From: Rhodobacterales bacterium HKCCE3408
Lineage (GTDB): Bacteria; Pseudomonadota; Alphaproteobacteria; Rhodobacterales; Rhodobacteraceae
Length of the DNA: 64,000 bases
Assembly: GCA_015689705.1 (NCBI GenBank)
Contig: WVSN01000006.1
Coordinates: 148,632-212,631, forward strand
Direction of reading: 5' to 3'
Shown here piece by piece: positions 34,931 to 43,696 of the stretch. Under the pieces are notes generated by a model. It saw only the letters and a program-made list of their open reading frames with translations, did no database searches and was not told where the DNA came from. Every line of letters begins with the position of its first letter. The first letter of the stretch is position 1. The translations under genes and the position numbers were made by a program.

Positions 34931-36529
34931 ATGGCGGACTACGTGATCGGCGTCGATATCGGCACCGGGTCCGCGCGCGCAGGCGTCTTCGACCTGTCGG
35001 GCACGCTCGCCGGAACCGACAGCGCGCCCATCCGGGCGCATCGCGAGGGGAGCCACATCGTCGAACAATCGTCCGAGGACATATGGCAGGCCGTCTGCGC
35101 TTCTGTCCGCGGCGCGGTGACGGCGGCGGGGATCGACCCGTCGGACGTTGCCGGAATGGGCTTCGACGCGACCTGTTCGATGGCCGTCGTCGCCGACGAC
35201 GCTGGCACGCCCCTGCCGATCGGCGACCCGTCGGTGCCCGAGCGCAACGTCATCGTCTGGATGGACCACCGCGCAACGGAACAGGCCGAGAGGATCAACG
35301 CGACCGGACACGACGTGCTGCGCTATGTCGGCGGCCGGATCTCGCCCGAGATGCAGACGCCGAAGCTCCTCTGGCTGAAGGAGAACCGGCCGGAGATCTT
35401 CGACGGCGCCTGGCAGTTCTTCGACCTGACCGACTATTGCACGTGGCGGGCCACCGGCAGCACCGCCCGGTCGGTCTGCACCCTGACCTGCAAATGGACC
35501 TACCTCGCCCATGAGAGCCGGTGGGACGAAAGCTATTTCCGTGAGGTCGGGCTAGGGCGACTGGCCGACGAAGGCTTCGCCCGGATCGGAACGGAAATCG
35601 TGGAGCCCGGCACCGCCGTCGGTGACGGCCTGTCGGCGCGGGCAGCCGAGGATCTCGGACTGCCGGTCGGGATGCCGGTCGCCGCGGGACTGATCGACGC
35701 CCATGCCGGCGGGATCGGCAGCGTCGGCGCAACCGGCGATCCGTCCGAAAACCTCGGCTACGTCTTCGGTACCTCGTCCTGCACAATGACGACGACCGCC
35801 GATCCCTCCTTCGTGCCCGGCGTCTGGGGCCCGTATTTCTCGGCGATGATCCCGGGCATGTGGCTGAACGAGGGTGGACAGTCGGCAGCTGGTGCCGCGA
35901 TCGACCAGCTGCTCGCCTACCACCCGAACGCCGCTGAAGCGCGGACCGAGGCAGGCGAAACGGGCCTTCCCGCCTTTCTCGCGAAAACGGCTGCCAGCGC
36001 GGTCGGGACCGCTTCGGACGCGGTGACCCTCGCCCGCGGGCTGCATGTCGTGCCCGAGTTTCTCGGCAACCGCGCGCCGCATGCCGATCCCGATACCCGG
36101 GCCGTGGTCTCCGGCCTCGGGATGGAACCCGGCCGAGACGGGCTCGTCGCGCTTTACGTCGCGGGGCTGTGCGGGCTCGGCTACGGGCTGCGGCAGATCT
36201 GCGAGGCGCAGAAGGCAGCAGGCGTCGCGCCGGAGCGGATTGTCATTTCCGGTGGCGCCGGGCGAAGCGACCTCGTCCGCCAGATCCTCGCGGACACGAC
36301 CGGGCTCGAGGTCGCGGCGCCGGAAACAGGGGAACCGGTGCTTCTCGGCTCCGCCATGCTCGGCGCCGTCGCGGCGGGCCGGCAGGCCTCGGTCGGGGAC
36401 GCCATGGCGAACATGACCAGGCTGTCACGGCGCTATTCGCCGTCGACGGCGGTGCGGGACACCCACGCCGCCCGATACGAAATCTTCAAGGCGCTTCAAT
36501 CGGTCGCCCGCGACGCGAAAGCGGTCTGA
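34931..36529 (+). CDS. rbtK: FGGY-family pentulose kinase, probable D-ribulokinase
   Basis: A 532-residue kinase, the length of the FGGY pentulose kinase subgroup. Phosphate-binding start VIGVDIGTGSARAGVFDL, MGFDATCSMAVV, IVWMDHRATEQAERIN, and a late LNEGGQSAAGAAIDQLLAYH and ISGGAGRSDLVRQILADTTGLEV. Expected reaction is D-ribulose plus ATP to D-ribulose 5-phosphate, which feeds the pentose phosphate pathway. It follows the ribitol dehydrogenase by one base, so the two enzymes complete ribitol catabolism. Confidence 0.87.
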   Translation: MADYVIGVDIGTGSARAGVFDLSGTLAGTDSAPIRAHREGSHIVEQSSEDIWQAVCASVRGAVTAAGIDPSDVAGMGFDATCSMAVVADDAGTPLPIGDPSVPERNVIVWMDHRATEQAERINATGHDVLRYVGGRISPEMQTPKLLWLKENRPEIFDGAWQFFDLTDYCTWRATGSTARSVCTLTCKWTYLAHESRWDESYFREVGLGRLADEGFARIGTEIVEPGTAVGDGLSARAAEDLGLPVGMPVAAGLIDAHAGGIGSVGATGDPSENLGYVFGTSSCTMTTTADPSFVPGVWGPYFSAMIPGMWLNEGGQSAAGAAIDQLLAYHPNAAEARTEAGETGLPAFLAKTAASAVGTASDAVTLARGLHVVPEFLGNRAPHADPDTRAVVSGLGMEPGRDGLVALYVAGLCGLGYGLRQICEAQKAAGVAPERIVISGGAGRSDLVRQILADTTGLEVAAPETGEPVLLGSAMLGAVAAGRQASVGDAMANMTRLSRRYSPSTAVRDTHAARYEIFKALQSVARDAKAV

Positions 36530-36541
36530 ACCCGGCGCGCG

Positions 36542-36555
36542 TTGATCCGCGTCAA
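36542..36555. promoter_or_regulatory. FNR/FnrL-type box
   Basis: TTGATCCGCGTCAA matches the FNR-family consensus TTGAT-N4-ATCAA at all but one base (GTCAA). It lies 13 bases after the kinase stop codon and 62 bases before the HemG-like gene start, a sensible activator position. The site suggests low-oxygen control of the next gene. Confidence 0.6.
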
Positions 36556-36616
36556 GGCCTGGCCCGAAAGGCCGTGGCAGGGTTCCGCCATCGCACCCAT
36601 GCCGGGGAGACCTCCG

Positions 36617-37141
36617 ATGAAGCTTCTGATCGTCTACGCCACGACGGAAGGGCAGACCCGCAAGATCGCACGCCACCTCGCCGACCGGGCCTGCGATGGC
36701 GGTCACAGTGTCGAGCTTCTGCCGCTGTCCGACGCCGGGGACATCGACCTCGACCGCTTCAGCCAGGTGCTCGTCGCGGCCTCGGTCCATATCGGCCACT
36801 ATCAGAGGGCGCTGATCGACTGGCTCGAGACGCGGGGCGCCGATCTCAAAGGGCGCACCACGATGTTCGTCTCGGTCTCTCTCGCTGCTGCCGGCCACGA
36901 ATCCGACGACTGGCGGGGGCTTGAACAGATCGCGGAGGATTTCGTCGCGGCGACAGGCTGGACGCCGGAGAAGATCCTGCAGGTTGCCGGCGCCTACACG
37001 CCGTCGCGATACGACATGTTCCGCCGGTTCGCCATGCGCCGCATCCTTGCCGCGAAGGACCCGGAAGCCGATCCCGATGCGGACAAGGAGTACACCGACT
37101 GGGATGCGCTCGACGCGGCTTTCGACGACTGGATGGCGTGA
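36617..37141 (+). CDS. HemG-like flavodoxin-domain protein
   Basis: A 174-residue protein. Start at 36617 begins the flavodoxin strand directly (MKLLIVYATTEGQTRKIARHLAD), the FMN phosphate-binding loop being TTEGQTRK. VAASVHIGHYQRALIDWL and FVSVSLAAAGHESDD follow the pattern of HemG-type menaquinone-dependent protoporphyrinogen IX dehydrogenase. The C-terminal YTPSRYDMFRRFAMRRIL also resembles HemG. Anaerobic haem synthesis would fit the FNR box upstream. A general flavodoxin role is the alternative. It converges on the oxidoreductase gene, 12 bases apart. Confidence 0.75.
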   Translation: MKLLIVYATTEGQTRKIARHLADRACDGGHSVELLPLSDAGDIDLDRFSQVLVAASVHIGHYQRALIDWLETRGADLKGRTTMFVSVSLAAAGHESDDWRGLEQIAEDFVAATGWTPEKILQVAGAYTPSRYDMFRRFAMRRILAAKDPEADPDADKEYTDWDALDAAFDDWMA

Positions 37142-37153
37142 CCCGGCCAGAGA

Positions 37154-38167
37154 TCAGAGCGCGACCGGCTTCCCGGTCCGTACGCTCTCGTCCGCGGCGA
37201 GGCAGATCCGCAGCGACGTGACCGCGTCGGCGACGTGCCGGTCGAGATCCGTATCCTCGGCGATCGCCCGAAGGATGAAGGCCTGCTCGGCGTCGCACAG
37301 CTCCTGGTGGCCGGGCTCGTCGGGCAGATCGATCATCTCATCACCGCCCAACCGGTGCACGAGAAGCCCGCCGACCTTCGAATGCCCGTCGATGTCGGAG
37401 GACGCGCCCTTGTCTGCATCGGAGATCGACACCGAGCCGTTCGGGCTGATGATGTCCTTCACGAAGAACGCCGTCTCCGACATCATCGGGCCCCACCCGG
37501 CCTCGTACCAGCCAACCGACCCGTCCTCGAACACCACCTGGAACTGGCCGTAATTGTACATGTCGGGCGCGATCTCGTCCGAGAGCCTGAGCCCCATCCC
37601 CTGAACGCGAACCGGCCGTGCATCGGTCACCTGGCACCAGACATCGACGTAGTGAACACCGCAATCGACGATGGGCGAGGCGGTTTCCATCAGCGACTTG
37701 TGCGTCTTCCATTCCGGCCCGGTCGATTGCTGGTTCAGGTTCATGCGGAAGACATAGGGCGGCCCGAGCTTCCGGGCCTCGGCGATCAGCCGGATCCATG
37801 ACGGGTGATGGCGCAGGATGTAGCCGATCGCGAGTTTCCGGCCGGTGGCCTTCGCGACTTTGGCCACACGTTCGGCATCGGCGACGGTCGTGGCGAGTGG
37901 CTTTTCCACGAAAACATGGGCGCCGGCTTCCATCGCCCGGATCGCGAGGTCCGCGTGGCTGTCGGGATATGTCGCGATCACGACAAGGTCGGGATTGGTC
38001 TCCATCCCCGCCTCGAAACTGTCGAAACGCGGATAGCCCTGCAGCGCCTCGGGCAGGTCTCGCGGCGAGCGGTTCACGAGACCCACGATCTCCGATCCCT
38101 GTGCATGGTGAGCGAGCGCGTGGCTCTGTCCCATGTTGCCCATGCCGACGACGAGAACGCGCGTCAT
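37154..38167 (-). CDS. Gfo/Idh/MocA-family oxidoreductase (transporter operon)
   Basis: A 337-residue NAD(P) oxidoreductase. ATG at 38167 begins MTRVLVVGMGNMGQSHAL, the Rossmann motif, and the frame upstream is unsupported. Lys motif FVEKPLATTVADAERV, catalytic segment IVDCGVHYVDVWCQVT with Asp and His. It is the last gene of the minus-strand operon starting at the binding protein at 42714. Substrate presumably the imported sugar or polyol. Confidence 0.85.
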   Translation of the reverse strand: MTRVLVVGMGNMGQSHALAHHAQGSEIVGLVNRSPRDLPEALQGYPRFDSFEAGMETNPDLVVIATYPDSHADLAIRAMEAGAHVFVEKPLATTVADAERVAKVAKATGRKLAIGYILRHHPSWIRLIAEARKLGPPYVFRMNLNQQSTGPEWKTHKSLMETASPIVDCGVHYVDVWCQVTDARPVRVQGMGLRLSDEIAPDMYNYGQFQVVFEDGSVGWYEAGWGPMMSETAFFVKDIISPNGSVSISDADKGASSDIDGHSKVGGLLVHRLGGDEMIDLPDEPGHQELCDAEQAFILRAIAEDTDLDRHVADAVTSLRICLAADESVRTGKPVAL

Positions 38168-38177
38168 CTCTCCCTCC

Positions 38178-39194
38178 CTACCGGCTGCCGGTGATGCGCA
38201 CATACAGCGCCGTCACCGCCAGGATGATGAGCCCGAAGAGCACGATCCGCGCACCTTCCGGCATCTGCAACAGCGTCAGCATCGTGTTCAGCACGCGCAG
38301 GATCAGCGCGCCCACGATGGCGCCGGCGAAACTGCCGCGTCCGCCGAAGATCGAGGTGCCGCCGATCACCGCCGCGGCCACCGACGGCAGGAGCAGCGGG
38401 TTCGCGAGGCTGAGCGACGGCTGCCGGATCATGCCGAGATAGAGCAGCCCGGTCAGCGCCGCGATGACCCCTGACAGCGCGTAGAGCGCAAGGAACACCT
38501 GCCATGACCGGACGCCCGACAGTTTCGCCGCGTTTTCGTTCGAGCCGAGCGCGAAGAGGATGCGCCCGAACCCGGTGAACCGCATCAGCCAGAGGATGAA
38601 CGCGGCGAAGGGCACGAAGACGAATAGCGCGTTCGGCATGCCCCAGGTCTGGCCGATGCCAAGCCATTCGAGGAAAGCCGGGATCTCGACGCCGACGCTG
38701 ATGACGAGGCGCTGGTAGACCTGAAGGCAGCCCGTCGCGATCAGCCCGGTACCGAGCGTCATGATCAGCGGGTGGACCCGTGCGAAGGCGACACCAAGCC
38801 CGTTCACGATCCCGACCACCAGCCCGCAGGAGATGGCCACGAGGCAGGCGGGGACCGGGCCGATGGTCGAAGTCATCGTGGCGCAGACGAAGGCTGCGAC
38901 CGTCGCCACGATCCCGACGCTGAGATCGATCCCCGCCGTCAGCATCGTCAGCACCTGGCAGGCGGCCAGCATGGCGAGAGGGATCGCGAATTTCACCAGG
39001 TTGCTGACCCAGAAGGTCGAGATGAAACCATCCCGTCCCGTCCGCACCGGCATGACGATGCCGGGCCGCATCACCTCGAGTGCCGCGATGAGCAGGAACA
39101 GGAAGACGATCAGCGGCACCATCGGGTTGTCCGCCAGCCAGCGGCCGAACCGGGTCAGCGCCGGGACCGGGCGCGTGTCGGTCGCGTCGGTCAT
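38178..39194 (-). CDS. Sugar ABC transporter permease (RbsC-like)
   Basis: A 338-residue permease; the start at 39194 overlaps the other permease stop codon as ATGA, and the frame extends further upstream without support. About eight to ten helices, CUT2 motif AGIDLSVGIVATVAAFVC and C-terminal [33 protein letters not shown]. Two different permease genes in one CUT2 operon indicate a heterodimeric membrane channel, as in some ribose/AI-2-like systems. Confidence 0.88.
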   Translation of the reverse strand: MTDATDTRPVPALTRFGRWLADNPMVPLIVFLFLLIAALEVMRPGIVMPVRTGRDGFISTFWVSNLVKFAIPLAMLAACQVLTMLTAGIDLSVGIVATVAAFVCATMTSTIGPVPACLVAISCGLVVGIVNGLGVAFARVHPLIMTLGTGLIATGCLQVYQRLVISVGVEIPAFLEWLGIGQTWGMPNALFVFVPFAAFILWLMRFTGFGRILFALGSNENAAKLSGVRSWQVFLALYALSGVIAALTGLLYLGMIRQPSLSLANPLLLPSVAAAVIGGTSIFGGRGSFAGAIVGALILRVLNTMLTLLQMPEGARIVLFGLIILAVTALYVRITGSR

Positions 39195-40129
39195 GCCGTC
39201 CTCCGTCCGCGGGTGGTGACGAGTGCGCCGAAGATCACCACGCCGACCATGATCGTGCCCTCCACGATCGTCGTCACGTTCGGATCGACCGCCATGAGCG
39301 TCAGGATCGTGCGGATGATCCGCAATATGAAGACGGCCACGATCGGCCCCAGAAGCCCGCCCTTGCCACCGCCGAGAACGACCCCGCCGAGCACGGCCGC
39401 TGCGACGGATGCGAGGAGATACGGCCCCGGCACCGGCTCGCCGATCCCGGTCAGCGCGGCGAGGCTGAGCCCGCCCATCGCGCAGAACAGACCGCAGAGC
39501 GCGTAGGCCAGAATTCGTGTCCGGCCGGTCGCGACGCCGGAGCGGAACGCGGCCAGTTCGTCCGAACCGGTCGCGTAGATCGACAGGCCAAGTTTCGAGC
39601 GCCGGATCGGCAGCCAAACCAGCGCGATTAGCACGACGGTCACGAGGAACGCCTTCGGCAGCCCGAAGGCAAAACCGCGGATTCCCTCGCGCAGCCAGTC
39701 GGCCGTCGCCCCGCCCGGGGTCTCGAGGATCAGGAGCGCGGTGCCTTCCCAGACGAAGAGCATGGCAAGCGTCACCACGATGTCGGGCACCCGCGTCAGC
39801 ACGATCAGCGCGCCATTGATCGCCCCCATCGCGATGCCGACCCCGAGCGCGATGAGAAGCGCAGGAACACCTCCCATCCGCTCCATCAGGACCGCCGCGG
39901 TCACCGCGCAGACAGCCATCATCGAGGCGACCGACAGGTCGATGCCCCCCACGATGATGACGATGGCCATGCCAGCGGTGGCGAAGGCGAAGGGCAGCGC
40001 GGCACGGGCGAGGCTCTCGATCCCGCCGGCCCCGAAGGACGGCTGGATCGCCTTCGTCAGCCCCATCAGGAGCACGAGGATCACCAGGAGGCCGAGGACC
40101 CAGGCGTTCTTCCGGACCCAGGCGCTCAT
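39191..40129 (-). CDS. Sugar ABC transporter permease (RbsC-like), second subunit
   Basis: A 312-residue permease with CUT2 motifs VGGIDLSVASMMAVCAVTAAVL and LASVAAAVLGGVVLGGGKGGLLGPIVAVFIL. It overlaps the tandem ATPase gene by 4 bases and the other permease by 4, so these genes are translationally coupled. Pairing with the 38178-39194 permease is inferred from adjacency. Confidence 0.88.
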   Translation of the reverse strand: MSAWVRKNAWVLGLLVILVLLMGLTKAIQPSFGAGGIESLARAALPFAFATAGMAIVIIVGGIDLSVASMMAVCAVTAAVLMERMGGVPALLIALGVGIAMGAINGALIVLTRVPDIVVTLAMLFVWEGTALLILETPGGATADWLREGIRGFAFGLPKAFLVTVVLIALVWLPIRRSKLGLSIYATGSDELAAFRSGVATGRTRILAYALCGLFCAMGGLSLAALTGIGEPVPGPYLLASVAAAVLGGVVLGGGKGGLLGPIVAVFILRIIRTILTLMAVDPNVTTIVEGTIMVGVVIFGALVTTRGRRTA

Positions 40130-41610
40130 GCCGCGCCCTCGGCCGATGTCAGCCCGTGGACCGCGCGCATCAGCGTGGGCTCGTCGGCATCCGCCGCATC
40201 GATCACGTCGACGATGCGGCCGTTGAACAGGACAAGCGCCCGGTCGCAGGCCAGCGCCACTTCCTCCAGCTCGGAGGTATAGAACAGCACTGCCGCCCCG
40301 TTTTCCGCCAGTTCGCGGACAAGCGGATAGATTTGCCGCTTCGTCCGGACATCGATCCCGCGCGTCGGGTCGAACAGAAGGAGCGTCTGCACCCCGGTGG
40401 CGAGCCAGCGACCGATGGTGACCTTCTGCTGGTTGCCGCCCGAGAGCCGCTGCACTTCACCCTGCGCCCGGGTGTCGATCTGCAGCTTCTCGATCGCGTA
40501 GCCGACCCTGTCGGCTTCGTGCTTGCGGCGGATCGGTCCCCAGTTCGCGACCCTGGCCGAGAACGGCAGTGCGATGTTCTCGCGGACAGACCGCTCTGAC
40601 AGAAGCGCTTCGGCCCGGTTGCCCGGCACGAAAGTGAGGCCGGCGGCGATGGCGTCGGCCGGGTGGCCGAAGCTGACCGGCGTTCCGTCGACCGAGATGG
40701 TCCCCGCGCTCGGTCGGTCGAACCCGGCGAGCACGTCGAACAGTTCATCCTGTCCCTGCCCCTCCAGCGCGACGATGCCGAGCACCTCTCCGGCATGGAG
40801 ATCGAACGACACGTCGGCCAGCTTCGGCGCGGCGGCGAGGCCTTTGACCCCGAGGCGGGGCGTGCCCGACCGGGCCGCTGCCGCCGCCGATGTGTCGCGT
40901 CGCCCGAGGTCGATCTTCGCGCCGAGCATGAGTTCGACCGCGCGCTCCTCGACGCCCGGCTCGATGTCCAGATCGCCGACCGTGCGCCCGTCGCGAAGCA
41001 CCGTCGCCCGGTTGCAGAGATGAGAAATCTCGGTGAAGCGGTGCGAGACGTAGATCACGCCCATCCCCGCCCCGGCCTGTTCCCGCACGACGTGCAGGAC
41101 CTTGTCGACGAGGTTGGTCGGCAGCGCCGCCGTCATCTCGTCGAGCAGAAGAACGTCCGGCTTCTGCGCCAGTGCGCGCGCCAGATCGAGAATGCGCAGC
41201 GTGGCCAGCGGCAGATCCGCGATCATCCGGTCAAGCCGGAGATCATCGATACCGAGCGCCGCGACCCATTCGCGGAACGGACCGACCGGCGTGTCGCCGA
41301 GGCGCAGATTGTCGGCCACGTCGAGATCGGGGATCAGCGAGGGTTCCTGGTAGACGGGAACAAGACCCGAGCGACGCGCCTCGGCCGGCGAGCCGACGCG
41401 CACGTCCTGCCCCCGGATCAGCACCCGGCCCGCATCGGGCTTCAGTGCGCCCGTCAGGATCTTAACGAATGTCGATTTGCCCGCGCCGTTCGCGCCCATC
41501 AGCGCGACGATCTCACCACTGCCGACCGTCAGGCGCGCATCCGTCAGCGCCCGGACCGCGCCGAAGCTCTTGGCCACTCCGGTGGCGTCCAGAAGGGGCG
41601 TCGTTGTCAT
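40126..41610 (-). CDS. Sugar ABC transporter tandem ATP-binding protein (RbsA/MglA-like)
   Basis: A 494-residue protein with two nucleotide-binding domains. First half: Walker A MGANGAGKSTFVKILTG, Walker B VLLLDEMTAALP. Second half: the Walker A position reads VALEGQGQDELFDVLAG, degenerate as in RbsA/MglA, but signature RLSGGNQQKVTIGRWL and Walker B LLLFDPTRGIDVRTK remain. Signature of the first half is also degenerate (PLATLRILDLARAL). One working and one degenerate site is the normal asymmetry of this family. Confidence 0.92.
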   Translation of the reverse strand: MTTTPLLDATGVAKSFGAVRALTDARLTVGSGEIVALMGANGAGKSTFVKILTGALKPDAGRVLIRGQDVRVGSPAEARRSGLVPVYQEPSLIPDLDVADNLRLGDTPVGPFREWVAALGIDDLRLDRMIADLPLATLRILDLARALAQKPDVLLLDEMTAALPTNLVDKVLHVVREQAGAGMGVIYVSHRFTEISHLCNRATVLRDGRTVGDLDIEPGVEERAVELMLGAKIDLGRRDTSAAAAARSGTPRLGVKGLAAAPKLADVSFDLHAGEVLGIVALEGQGQDELFDVLAGFDRPSAGTISVDGTPVSFGHPADAIAAGLTFVPGNRAEALLSERSVRENIALPFSARVANWGPIRRKHEADRVGYAIEKLQIDTRAQGEVQRLSGGNQQKVTIGRWLATGVQTLLLFDPTRGIDVRTKRQIYPLVRELAENGAAVLFYTSELEEVALACDRALVLFNGRIVDVIDAADADEPTLMRAVHGLTSAEGAA

Positions 41611-41641
41611 GCGCCTGCTTGGTTTTCTGCCCGGATGAAAT

Positions 41642-41669
41642 CCGGCCCCCGGATTGTTCCGGGGGCCGG
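41642..41669 (-). terminator. Strong hairpin after the binding-protein gene
   Basis: CCGGCCCCCGGA, loop TTGT, TCCGGGGGCCGG: a perfect 12-bp stem, the strongest in the window, 8 bases past the binding-protein stop and before the ATPase gene. It probably causes partial termination or protects the binding-protein message. Confidence 0.65.
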
Positions 41670-41676
41670 GAAAAGT

Positions 41677-42714
41677 TCAACCTTCGCCCGGTCCTTCGCA
41701 GGCGATGATCTGCTCCATCGTGTAATCGGTCCAGCCCGGGATCTCGACCGAGACCGGCCATTCCGGATCGAGGTTCGGGTTCTGCGCCGCCTCGATGGTG
41801 GCGCGGCCTTCCTCGGTCGTGTTTTCCCAGAGAACCGGGTCGACGAGCACCGTGTTGCTGTCCGGCGCGTTGCCGTTGAGGATGTCGACCGCCAGCGCGA
41901 TGCCCGCACCGCCGACCGAACCCGGGTTGGTGACCGCAGCCCCTTCGAGCCCGTCAACCTCGGTCAGCATCGACACGAAGCCGGCGTTGTCAGCGCCCAC
42001 GATCGGCACCAGCGGCGCGCCGGACTCGAGGAAAGCGTCGACGATCACGTTGTCGATGCCCGAGGTCCAGACGCCGTCGAACGGAATGCCCGTCGCGAGG
42101 AAGTCGAACATCTGCTGCTTGCCCTGGTCCTGCTGCCAGCCGGTGAAGACCTCGTGCACCACGTTGATGTTCGGATACTCGGCCAGCGCACGCTGGAACC
42201 CGTTGTCCCGGTCGGTATCGGCCGACACGCCGGCGATCCCGCGCATGTAGACCACGTCACCCTCGCCGCCGAGCTGCTCGAACAGCCAGCGGGCGCCGAG
42301 ATAGGCGTATTCCTCCTGGTTGTTCGACAGGATGTAGGCGCCGTCGGCGGTCACACCCGCGTCGACCGCGACCACGACAATCCCCTGCTCCATCGCCGTC
42401 TCGAGCGCGGAGTTGAGCGCATCGGGGTTCGACGGGTTCAGCACGATCGCGTCGACACCAGCCTCGATGAGGTTGTTGATATCCTCGAGCTGGCCCGCGC
42501 TGTCGGTGTTGCGGTGCGCCACGATCAGCCCGGTCACATCGCCCTCGACGAGCGCCTGGGCACGCATGGCGCAGATCATTTCCTCGCGCCATCCGTTGCC
42601 CTGCACGGTGTTGGACACGCCGATCGTGTAGCCGCCGTGGGCATCGGCGAAGGCCGCCGGGGCAAGTGCGACGCTCATCAGGAGCGCAGCGGCGCCGGTC
42701 ATCAGTTGTTTCAT
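41677..42714 (-). CDS. Sugar ABC transporter substrate-binding protein (CUT2)
   Basis: A 345-residue periplasmic protein. Start at 42714 gives a clean signal peptide (MKQLMTGAAALLMSVALAPAAFADA); the frame opens earlier at 42753. Mature part: YTIGVSNTVQGNGWREEMICAM, EDINNLIEAGVDAIVLNPSNPDAL, VVVAVDAGV, and GVWTSGIDNVIVDAFLESG. Such proteins bind ribose-type sugars or polyols; no particular ligand residue is diagnostic. A candidate LacI box lies about 22 bases upstream. Confidence 0.9.
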   Translation of the reverse strand: MKQLMTGAAALLMSVALAPAAFADAHGGYTIGVSNTVQGNGWREEMICAMRAQALVEGDVTGLIVAHRNTDSAGQLEDINNLIEAGVDAIVLNPSNPDALNSALETAMEQGIVVVAVDAGVTADGAYILSNNQEEYAYLGARWLFEQLGGEGDVVYMRGIAGVSADTDRDNGFQRALAEYPNINVVHEVFTGWQQDQGKQQMFDFLATGIPFDGVWTSGIDNVIVDAFLESGAPLVPIVGADNAGFVSMLTEVDGLEGAAVTNPGSVGGAGIALAVDILNGNAPDSNTVLVDPVLWENTTEEGRATIEAAQNPNLDPEWPVSVEIPGWTDYTMEQIIACEGPGEG

Positions 42715-42735
42715 CGTCTCAGTCCTCCCAGTCAG

Positions 42736-42747
42736 ATTATCGTTTTC
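42736..42747. promoter_or_regulatory. Candidate LacI operator ahead of the binding-protein gene
   Basis: ATTATCGTTTTC matches the core TAATCGTTTTC of the two operators at 45661-45716 at 10 of 11 bases. It lies in the 54-base gap between the isomerase stop and the binding-protein start, so the transporter may have its own start site under the same regulator. Confidence 0.45.
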
Positions 42748-42768
42748 GTCCATGGGCTCTCGCCCGTC

Positions 42769-43683
42769 TCACTTGATGTACGGAGCGAGCACGTCGCGCG
42801 CGAGCAGGAAGCCCCGCTTGACCTTTTCGTCCGTACCTTCGAACAGCCGGTCCTCGTGCTCGATCACGATCGCGCCGTCGTAACCCGTGCGGTAAAGCTC
42901 GGAAAAATACGACGACCAGTCCACGTCACCGAGTCCGCAAAGACGCGGAATCTGCCACCCCATCCCGACGCTCATCACGCCATTCTCGTACAGCCCGTCC
43001 CGGTCGATCATCACGTCCTTTGCATGGACATGGCCGAAGCGGGCGCCGAATTCCTTGATGAACCGCGTCTGGTCGATCATCTGCCAGATCAGGTGCGAGG
43101 GGTCGAAATTCATGCCGACCGCGTCGCCCCATTCCCCGAAGATGCGCCGCCAGATCTTCGGACTGTAGGCGATGTTATGCCCGCCCGGCCACTCGTCGTA
43201 GCTGAAGATCATCGGGCAATTTTCGAAGCAGAGCAAAACCCCGGCATCGGCCGCATGCCGGACGACCGGCGTGAAGATTTCCTGAGCGCGCGCCCAGTTC
43301 TCGTCGACATTCAGCGACCGGTCGCCGCCGAGGAAGGTGTTGACCACGGGAACGCCCATCGTTCCGGCGGCGGTGATGACCTTCTTCAGATGTCCGATCA
43401 CCTCGTCCCTGTGGCCCGCATCTGAATGGAGTGGGTTCGGATAGTAGCCAAGGCCCGAGATCTCGATCCCGTGTTCGGCGAGCGCCCCCGTAATCTCGGA
43501 GCCCTGGTCCTTTGTCAGACCGTCCACGTCGATATGGCTGGTCCCGGCATAGCGACGTTTTTCGCCACCGGCCGCGGGCCAGCAGGCGACTTCGACCGCA
43601 CCAAAGCCGTTCTGCCCGGCCCAGGTGGCGACATCGGTCAGCGGCATGTCCTCGAAGGGGGCGGTCAGCAGACCCAGTTTCAT
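42769..43683 (-). CDS. Sugar phosphate isomerase/epimerase-like TIM-barrel protein
   Basis: A 304-residue cytoplasmic TIM-barrel of the xylose-isomerase-like group. Metal-ligand positions are visible in CFENCPM (Glu), MNFDPSHLIWQ (Asp, His), VHAKDVMIDRDG (His, Asp) and AIVIEHEDRLF (Glu). The group includes isomerases, epimerases and sugar lyases or dehydratases, so the reaction is unresolved. It is 13 bases from the oxidoreductase gene upstream and probably acts on its product. Confidence 0.85.
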   Translation of the reverse strand: MKLGLLTAPFEDMPLTDVATWAGQNGFGAVEVACWPAAGGEKRRYAGTSHIDVDGLTKDQGSEITGALAEHGIEISGLGYYPNPLHSDAGHRDEVIGHLKKVITAAGTMGVPVVNTFLGGDRSLNVDENWARAQEIFTPVVRHAADAGVLLCFENCPMIFSYDEWPGGHNIAYSPKIWRRIFGEWGDAVGMNFDPSHLIWQMIDQTRFIKEFGARFGHVHAKDVMIDRDGLYENGVMSVGMGWQIPRLCGLGDVDWSSYFSELYRTGYDGAIVIEHEDRLFEGTDEKVKRGFLLARDVLAPYIK

Positions 43684-43696
43684 CGCATCAACTCCG

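Noticed and set aside
40663..43425. A 920-codon open frame on the plus strand across the sugar transporter and isomerase genes
   Set aside because: It is antisense to four clear genes with intact family motifs; long stop-free antisense frames are expected in DNA this GC-rich. Its translation is Arg/Asp/His-rich with no recognisable domain.
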